A DNA stretch of 38,279 nucleotides. It comes from Ichthyophonus hoferi. Its lineage: Eukaryota; Opisthokonta; Ichthyosporea; Ichthyophonida; Ichthyophonidae. Position 1 is the stretch's first letter; each line of letters begins with the position of its first letter. The translations under genes were made by a program, and so were the position numbers. The notes under the pieces were generated by a model. It was not told the DNA's origin. It saw only the letters and a program-made list of their open reading frames with translations, and did not search any database. The stretch is taken from NCBI GenBank assembly GCA_002751075.1, contig NAOQ01000124.1:80606-118884 (forward strand), given 5' to 3'. This document shows positions 24,049 to 38,279 of this stretch, piece by piece.

Positions 24049-27000
24049 ATATATCACTGTAATAAGCAAAGCTTACACGAGAATAAAGATTAACTGATAA
24101 CTGATGCGAAAGTATAGACTGGTCCAAGGCCCATAGATACCTTGCTAGACATTGTGCTGGGTTATGTATGACAGAGAATGGGTTGTATGTTTATGCTAAT
24201 GAATCAAAATATGCTTAGCTAGAATTACTATCCACCATCTTCAATGTATATATATATATATATATATTAAAAAAAATTAATTTTAATAATCTAAATTTTA
24301 AATGTCGTTAAAATTGTGAAGATACTCTCATTGCATTTACATTTGACTAACCTATCTTACATGTCATGTATATATTAAAATTTTAAAGTTATAGTAATGT
24401 AAAATTTTAAAATTAAAATGCTTTAAGCTTTGACCATATATATATTAATGCTAGAGCAATCCATGTACCACACTTGTTAAATAAATAAACTGTAAAACTC
24501 ATCGTTTAACTACTACGATAGTTTTATTATTGCATTGATTTTCTATATAAAAAACGACTGATTTATTTTCAGTGATATGGTTTATTCAATGCAAACGCTC
24601 TTTAGACAGTTTCCATGATGTCCTATTTGATTGGGTATATGTCATACTTCTTGTATAAATTTATTCATTCAGTGCTCGGTTTGTAACTTTCATATAAAAT
24701 CTTCTTTTTTGAGTTTTTTCAACGACTATAACTATTGGTTTGTTTAAATGATTGCGGTATTAAATTTCTCAATGAAAGTTGATTCAAGAGTCTTCTCGCC
24801 CTTCATAAGCCTCAAATGTTATAGTAGTATATATATGTTTCGCTTTAACTTATTTTTGAAATCTTATTTGCAAAACATTTTATACACTGTGGCTAGTACA
24901 TATCTTTATCTTTGGAAACCAATACGGTTTTATAGCACATATTACTAGTTTTCATGATTTACGGGATCGGTTATTACAGTGAGGCAGTCTAGGATATTTT
25001 ATTATCATTGAAATCAAGTTGTTGGTCATGGACTGGTTACTGTGACTGAACAGTTTTAATTTCTTAGTAAGTTATTATTAAAACAAATTTAAGATTAACA
25101 CTACGAAAAAAAAACTAAGTAATATCGTATTTTTTAAAATAAAGACTATTCAAGATTTTTATGCCTCCAACGAGTTAAACACAATAAAATGGATTATATC
25201 CTGTCTAAATTAAATCGGATATAATGCATAGGAATTTTTTATCTTGATGTTGGCAAGCTCAACTGTGAACTACAATATTAAGTTGCAAAAGAATGTCAAC
25301 TAACGCTATTACATTATTGATATTAAATATTTACTGTTTTAAAGAAACCTACTTTACCAGTGTAGGGTAAAATGTCATATCTATGTATACCTACATATAT
25401 AGATATTAAATTCTTTAGACTAGCCATCCTACTGAGGATTAGAACAGATGTCGTTTAACACTAAGACTACTATTTCGAAAACAACTATACTAATATATTA
25501 TCATGTTATTACACTATCGTACTATCTTACCTATATGTACCATTGTTTGTAAGATTTCCTTATTATACATCTGTTTATGTATATATATTGAGTTTGTCAT
25601 AGTATTTATTTGGTTTTGTTTTATTGAAACAACATCACAAAGCTATTGGGAACAGCAACTATTCATAAAGTATGTATAAGAATCTGTGGTAGTTCTAGCG
25701 ATTTTTCCACATTCTTTTGGGATCTCCAACTAAATATTGTAGTGGTTAATTTTGCTGGGCTGGCGGTACTAATGGTTGTTAAATAGTAATGTGATTATCA
25801 CGTACAATTAAATGCAAAGTTTTGGGTGTTACGAGTACTTTTTTACTTTTTCTACTGTTGCTACGTGGCAGGGGTTATTTTTGTGTATTTCCTTTTTCAT
25901 TTATGCTTTTCCGATCTTTTTCGTGCGTGTCAATTGTGGTAACACCTACATAGTTTTATGCATTAGCATGAATGGCAGGATTGTAGAGATTTCTGTTGCT
26001 AATCCCATGCTCGATAGGTCACGGAGGCTCACTGGAATTGTCTAATCTTATTGCGATACTTAAATACTCGTGTTTTTATTAGATGGCGAATTAGCTAATT
26101 CCCTCATTGATATAAATGTATTCATATACTGCATACCATATATAGATAAAATCAATTTATTTATTATAAAACGGTGCTCGATTAACTAACGTAGGACTGA
26201 TGACTGCATAACCGCCTGTTATCAACGTTTTGGCTAAACTATATGTTCATTCGCAGTTAACGATCTTGTAACAGTATGGTTAAGAAATAGATGCATGTGG
26301 GAGTAGTTTACATTACTTAATAGTCTAGGGAGGGGTTGGTTATGAATAGGCAGATAACATAATAATCTAGTTGCTGAATATATACCAAATAGGTATGCCA
26401 AATGGATATAGTGATATAAGATACTTTAATTGCAGAGATTTAAATAACGTACCCTAAGAAATTCCTATTATATATTGTTCTTCTCTTCATTATATTTTTT
26501 TAAAAAAACTTTTACTCCTAACTGTGGTTCTATTAGAAGACTGGGCATATCTACTGCTTACATGACCTTTGACTATCAAGGACTTGGTATATATTAATCC
26601 AGCAATAACTAAACGTAAAACAAGCTGTACCCATACAAAAAAAATATTACAAAATGTCACAGTTACTGCACAGAGAGTTTGCATTAGCTCAATAGTACTC
26701 CATTTACGCATTATGATGGCTTTTTTCAATACATTATTAATTGTATAAGTACTTGCTATATTTACAAAAAAAAATCGTAACATCAGTTATATATAGACTT
26801 AAACATTTTTATCATACCAGAACTAGGTAAAAATACTAGCAAGAACCGTAGGTAATTTATGATATATAATGAAAGTATATATAAAACAGCGTCAAACTAT
26901 ACATTAAAAATATTTAGCAATTAGATTTATCAAAATCCTATTTCAGTTCGTGCAACTAGCATTAAAAATAAAATAAAATAATTTTACAAGACCACACTGT

Positions 27001-27466
27001 CATAGTGTTAAATGTTAAATATTACACATACATATATATATATATATATAGTGATACATTTATACACCAACCTGCAATTCTTGTGCTAAGTAAACCAATA
27101 ATAGTAATAGAAAGAAGTAACATACATATAATGAACGTATCAGATAGGATTGAGAGAGATATAGCAAAGGTCCTATAGGCTATCATGTCAACATTTATAT
27201 TTAAATACTACCAGATTATGTTTATTTCAAATCATATTCCACCAAACACTTTTTAAATGAGCACAAATGTACAATTACCTCTGTTATATGTTATGTACTA
27301 TATCATTGTGCCTATTGTAAACGAGAATCATGTAAAGATTTCAACAATTGATTCAAAATATATATTCAAGTTATATATATATGTAGCTAAATGAAACTAC
27401 AAAAAAAAAAAAAAAAAGCAAGGGTATGTGAAGATGAACAATTCATCTATTTAATTTCCACCCAAG
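24049..27466. other. Convergent intergenic gap between PSMB6 and the kinase
   Basis: A PSMB6 poly(A) signal, AATAAA, is at 24082-24087. A candidate kinase poly(A) signal on the minus strand is at 27221-27226. A+T homopolymer runs include an A-tract at 27401-27418. Two unrecognised open frames (25812-26045, +; 26490-26783, -, with one hydrophobic stretch of about 25 residues) have no splice or family support. I see no gene here. Confidence 0.55.
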
Positions 27467-34264
<6,798 letters not shown>

Positions 34265-37200
34265 TGTGATGACGTACAAAACTAATTATTAAGGAATTAT
34301 GAAGGATGATGCGAAATGCCAAGCTATTGTATTATTTCTTTTACAGGCTCAATGTATGGCAATAAGCCGTTAATAAAATATAAAAGCCTAATCTTTGCGA
34401 GTGAACATATGAAAACTAAAACCTGCTGAACTACCAACGTAATATATTAAATCTTTTCAAAGCTAGAATTAACATAAAGCAATATGAATGAACTACACAA
34501 CTAACGGATAAACAAATAAAACTAATAGATGTAGACCTGGTTATATTATATTATATACATTGTGGTTGGCCATCGATGCGTTCTTGGAGTAGTGTCCTGT
34601 GTGTAACACCAATCACTGACCGACTGAGACGCAGCTAGGGCTAGAAGTAACGCCGATGTAAAGAAATGAAAAATGTAGTATATAAATTATTAAGTTTATT
34701 GGATATTTTGGATCTAACTATTCTTATAAAGTCTGAATTAGTACGTCAATTGATCCTATTGGATAAGTGAGCCTCCATTGACAAAATGAAGCAATTTAAT
34801 TCAGCCCGATTAGAATGAGTGTGAAAAATTACGCTTATGATCTGCTCATGAGAATCAATTACTGACAAAGCCAAAAAGTTGTGATTAACACTAATTGCGT
34901 ATTAATATTATCTTCTCAATAAAGGCCACGCCCACGTTAAATATAGAAAAGGAACGAAATTACACGACAAATCAAACGCGAAAATCGCATAGGACAACCC
35001 CTCGGTTTGTATGGCTGATTATTAACTCACCTTATATCATGGTACTCCTCGTTTATCAATATTGCCATTTTTCTTAAAAAAAAGTTTATACCACAACCAT
35101 AATATAGTACATGATATTACGCGTTTGTTAATAATATTATATATATATATATATTTATATAAAGCAGTATACCGCGACCACAATATACCATATTATACCC
35201 CCCAGTTTATTGATATTGTTTTTTTAAAAGAGCAGACCACAAGAGAGATGCCTATCTATAGTAATGATTTAATGATCTAGATTTATCTGCGATAAGTGAA
35301 TCTACAAATTTAAAAAATATTACGAAATTGAATACTAAAAAAAAAGTTACTTTATGATATTTACAAGTATCATTTCATATATTATATCTTCATAAGTCAT
35401 AATGTGATGTTAGCTATTGGTATTCAATAATACCATATCATATTCTGAAAAAAAAAAATATACATTTTTAGCCTTTACAATAGTCCAAAAAAATTAATAA
35501 ATAGATAGAATAGACTGGAACTAGATTAGATATACCAGTCTCGGGATACGTGATTTTTCATACTGATAATGATTAGAAAATTTATTATTGAATATTCTAC
35601 TGTTTCTAATGGCCAGTGAGCTTTGTGATTAGAAAAATATTAGCCAGTTATCCTAGAATATCCCATAACTCGCTCAACTCACTAACCACCCAGTAAATGC
35701 ATTGCATACCTATCGCAAAATTCCTTATTCATTCATTATTTCGTTTATCTCCTATTAATAGCTTGTATGTCAGTGAATTTTCATAATTAGCTGTTCAATG
35801 TCTCGCAATCTAATAAATACCCTTAGATCGAGCCGATAAGATTCTGCAAAATCTAAGAATCTAACACTCGAAATTTGAGCCAATGTCTGATTTAACTACT
35901 TGTTTCTTATCTGCCGCTACCATTGGAAGTGAATGTTTGTTTCATCTAGTGCGCCCAGTTTTCTGGTTTTCGTTGACCTTACTTAAATTGGGGATGAGTG
36001 TATAAACCAGCAAACCATGTGTAGATTGATCTTTATTTTCAATCATAATATAAATATGTCTAAATTCTGAAGAGTACTGGCCAGTACACTGAATATTTAT
36101 TTTCATATCGAGTGTCATTATACCATTGACAATGACCCTGTAAAGAGCTACACCAAAGCTTTTTTATCACTATAGCTCTTTATTCCGTTTGCTGGAGATA
36201 AAAAACATACCTAGGGCGTTGCATTTCATGTGCCTTTTACTCATCAAATGAATATACCCCATTTACTTTTAAAACATCCCAGAAAAAACATTACAAGATA
36301 AAATAAACTTTTGGGACAATGGTTAAGATTGCTTAGATGTTGTATAGACACTAATAATAAATGCTTTGAGGTGATAGCTAGTCATATATTGTTCTTTATA
36401 AATTGAAGAAAAGAACAAAAAAGTAAAAGCTAATTGGCACACACACACTGAGCATAGTTGCGGTACGTTGTCTTCTTTTACATAAATACCCAGAAGAATT
36501 CTACAATAAAGAGCTATTTACCTTAAGTTTGTGCAGTATAGTAAGAGGAGCATATGGCCTCTTAAAAGGGGACGTTTAAAAAAGAGGAAATCATATAAAC
36601 AAAATAGGTCGAGCTTGCAGAGTTGTACATATTAACTGCATCACATATTAAATCAAGTGCAAGTTTTTTCATGGGAATTATTTTTCAAAATAAGATACAG
36701 AAAAAGCATAAGAATTGGGTTTTAATTTAATGTCTCTCTTGCCCTTTTTAAAAGAGTAGCAATTAAAATCTTAACACTTATACTTTCTTCGTATTTACTT
36801 TTCCCTACTTTTTATTTTGCCATTTTTTTGGTTATCTCTCACTTTCTGCTCTAGAAAAAACAATAAATTTAGGTCATGCGGCAATTCGTCGGTAGACCAT
36901 ATTGCGGGTTAGAACGAAACATTAGAAAAGAAGTGAAGGCTTCAGTTAATCTTAATTGGCAAGCTTTCTAATTATTACAGCATCCTTTTTTCTTTTATAT
37001 CATGCACCATTATTACCAAATTCACTTATTATGACATTTAGTATATGAAAGTTACCTTCATCTTACGTTATTGTTGTGATATGATGTATATGCCTTAGTA
37101 GCTTGGCAGATAGACTCTTCTAAACATAAATATAATGAAAAGATGTTGCGATCGCTTAAAATACCACACAATCTTAATTTAATTATGATCGTTTTTAATT
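34265..37200. other. Kinase 5' flank, no recognisable gene
   Basis: A less AT-rich stretch at 34560-34680 and a CCACGCCCAC box at 34925-34934 could belong to the kinase promoter or 5' UTR. A 14-base perfect palindrome, GTACTGGCCAGTAC, sits at 36074-36087. The open frames at 34895-35077 and 35062-35280 look random. Nothing else is identifiable. Confidence 0.5.
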
Positions 37201-37216
37201 ACGTAGGAAATGCATT

Positions 37217-37353
37217 GGGATCAACCAATGAGAAAGCTCTATTGGCTCTTGGCGCAACTAGTCAGATAAAAATCTATTACAGTATATCTCATCTATCGAT
37301 TAGCAAGAAATGAAACTGGATCAACCAATGAGAGTAGCTCTATTGGCTCTTGG
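37217..37353 (+). repeat. Duplicated 36-bp block with CCAAT/ATTGG arms, 101 bases apart
   Basis: GGATCAACCAATGAGA followed by AGCTCTATTGGCTCTTGG occurs at 37218-37252 and 37319-37353 with one small indel. Each block carries a CCAAT and an inverted ATTGG. A shorter CTGATTGGCTAG follows at about 37377. Confidence 0.8.
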
Positions 37354-37413
37354 TATATTGAGAAACCGCAAAGCACTGATTGGCTAGTTTTTAAATAAAT
37401 CAATCGGAAATCC

Positions 37414-37524
37414 GGATCAGAGCGCGGTGAATTAAATTAGGATTTACACGGAATCTGCAATTTTGCGAAGGGAATCAGAACGCGGTAAAATAAATTAAGA
37501 ACAATACGAAAGCTGCGATTTCGT
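37414..37524 (+). repeat. Diverged tandem duplication, period 57
   Basis: GGATCAGAGCGCGGTGAATT (37414) recurs as GGAATCAGAACGCGGTAAAA (37471), and each continues through AATTA to a CTGC-AATTTTGCG / CTGCGATTTCG end. It lies between the 36-bp duplication and the copia fossil. Confidence 0.65.
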
Positions 37525-37669
37525 TCCCATTTGAAACCAAATTTTACTTATTATTCTCTCGGGGGGTACCGCCCCCAAACCCCTGCTTTTCTGCTAAAAT
37601 ATTCAATACTTTCTAACCATATTGTAGAACCTCAACCCCAAATCCTAATTTTTCCATTATATTATGCAG

Positions 37670-38279
37670 CCCTATCAGGACATCCCTGGGATCATTGACC
37701 CCAAGAACCTTAAGCAGGCTCTTAGGGCCCATGACAAGCTTCAATGGTTAAAAGCTAGGGGATTTGACTTGGCCAGCATAAATTAATACGGCACCTAGAC
37801 GCTAGCACCACGACCACCAGTTGGAACCACTATGCTGAGATTGATATGGGTCTTTTACCGCAAACGTGATGACAAAGAAACAATGATCACTCACAAGGTA
37901 GGGTTAGTGGCTCAAGGATCGCAAGAAACTAAAAATGTAGACTATCACGATATCTCATCTCCTGTATGTTCCTTTGTGTCAATAAGGTTACTTCTGGCAA
38001 TCGCAGGAGCCAAGAGGTACCACTTATCTCAACTTGACATCAGGTCTGCATATCTACACAGCCACCTGGAGACGCCCGTGTATATGGAGCAGCCTCCAAT
38101 GCATACAGATCCTGAGAAGCAAAACTACGTATGTCGATTAACAAGAGGTCTCTATAAGCTACATGTATCTGGTCTACTTTGAAAACTGACGCTGGACAGT
38201 TTCCTACGATCATTCTTTCTTCCCAATGGAGTCCGACCCTTGTGTTTATAAGTGCAATGTTACAAGATCGCTAATCACT
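37670..38279 (+). mobile_element. Ty1/copia LTR-retrotransposon fossil, pol (reverse transcriptase) part
   Basis: The stretch from 37832 reads as the start of a copia-type reverse transcriptase: WVFYRKRDD, then GLVAQGSQE, YHDISSPVCSFVSIRLLLAIA, LSQLDIRSAYLHSHLE, VYMEQPP and CRLTRGLYKL, all in the order known for Ty1/copia pol. Weaker pol-like sequence precedes it from about 37670. The element continues past the right edge; no LTR, gag or integrase is visible here. It is broken, with a few breaks in this fragment, and looks moderately old. A GGGGGGTACCGCCCCC near-palindrome (37561-37576) lies just to its left and may mark other repeat DNA. Confidence 0.85.

Noticed and set aside
25812-26045. 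Plus-strand 77-codon frame in a locally less AT-rich patch
   Set aside because: Composition is mixed but I recognise no motif, and nothing links it to a gene.
26490-26783. Minus-strand 97-codon frame with one hydrophobic segment
   Set aside because: No family resemblance, splice context or poly(A) signal tied to it; a single hydrophobic run is expected by chance in T-rich sequence.
36884-36944. Possible tRNA near GGTAGACC...GGGTTAGAACG
   Set aside because: A- and B-box matches are poor and no acceptor stem can be paired.

Overview
The window is eukaryotic nuclear DNA: very AT-rich, with GT-AG introns of a few hundred to about 1,500 bases, AATAAA poly(A) signals and many simple repeats. The gene set is an ASPM homologue, proteasome subunit beta-1, a Kin1/PAR-1-type kinase and a mitochondrial crotonase-fold protein. 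This suggests a unicellular opisthokont, perhaps an ichthyosporean-like holozoan or an early-branching fungus. That placement is inference. All exon models were built by hand, by reading splice sites and checking that codon phase is kept across every junction.

Layout from left to right. (1) 170-2603, + strand: the last four exons of an ASPM/Asp (abnormal spindle) gene that enters from the left edge. (2) 2604-6509: intergenic, holding a tRNA-Gly-like relic and one copy of a dispersed repeat. (3) 6510-17437, - strand: a 15-exon gene for a mitochondrial HIBCH-like (3-hydroxyisobutyryl-CoA hydrolase family) protein. It appears to have lost the catalytic residues and carries a C-terminal extension of about 130 residues; it may be an mS47-type mitoribosome protein. 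(4) 17438-19718: a divergent intergenic region with a possible small - strand ORF and two perfect CRE sites. (5) 19719-24048, + strand: a complete six-exon PSMB6 (proteasome beta-1) gene. (6) 24049-27466: a convergent gap with no recognisable gene. (7) 27467-34264, - strand: a complete seven-exon Kin1/PAR-1-like Ser/Thr kinase of 893 residues with a C-terminal KA1 domain. (8) 34265-37670: the kinase 5' flank and diverged tandem repeats. (9) About 37670 to the right edge: a broken Ty1/copia retrotransposon fossil.

The genes are housekeeping genes with unrelated jobs (spindle poles, mitochondrial matrix or ribosome, proteasome, polarity kinase); nothing suggests a functional cluster. Most remaining structure is intronic: a 22-bp minisatellite found in two genes, a 12-bp minisatellite that keeps reading frames open on both strands, period-5 AT arrays, pyrimidine-skewed introns in PSMB6, and a local excess of CCAAT/ATTGG pentamers.
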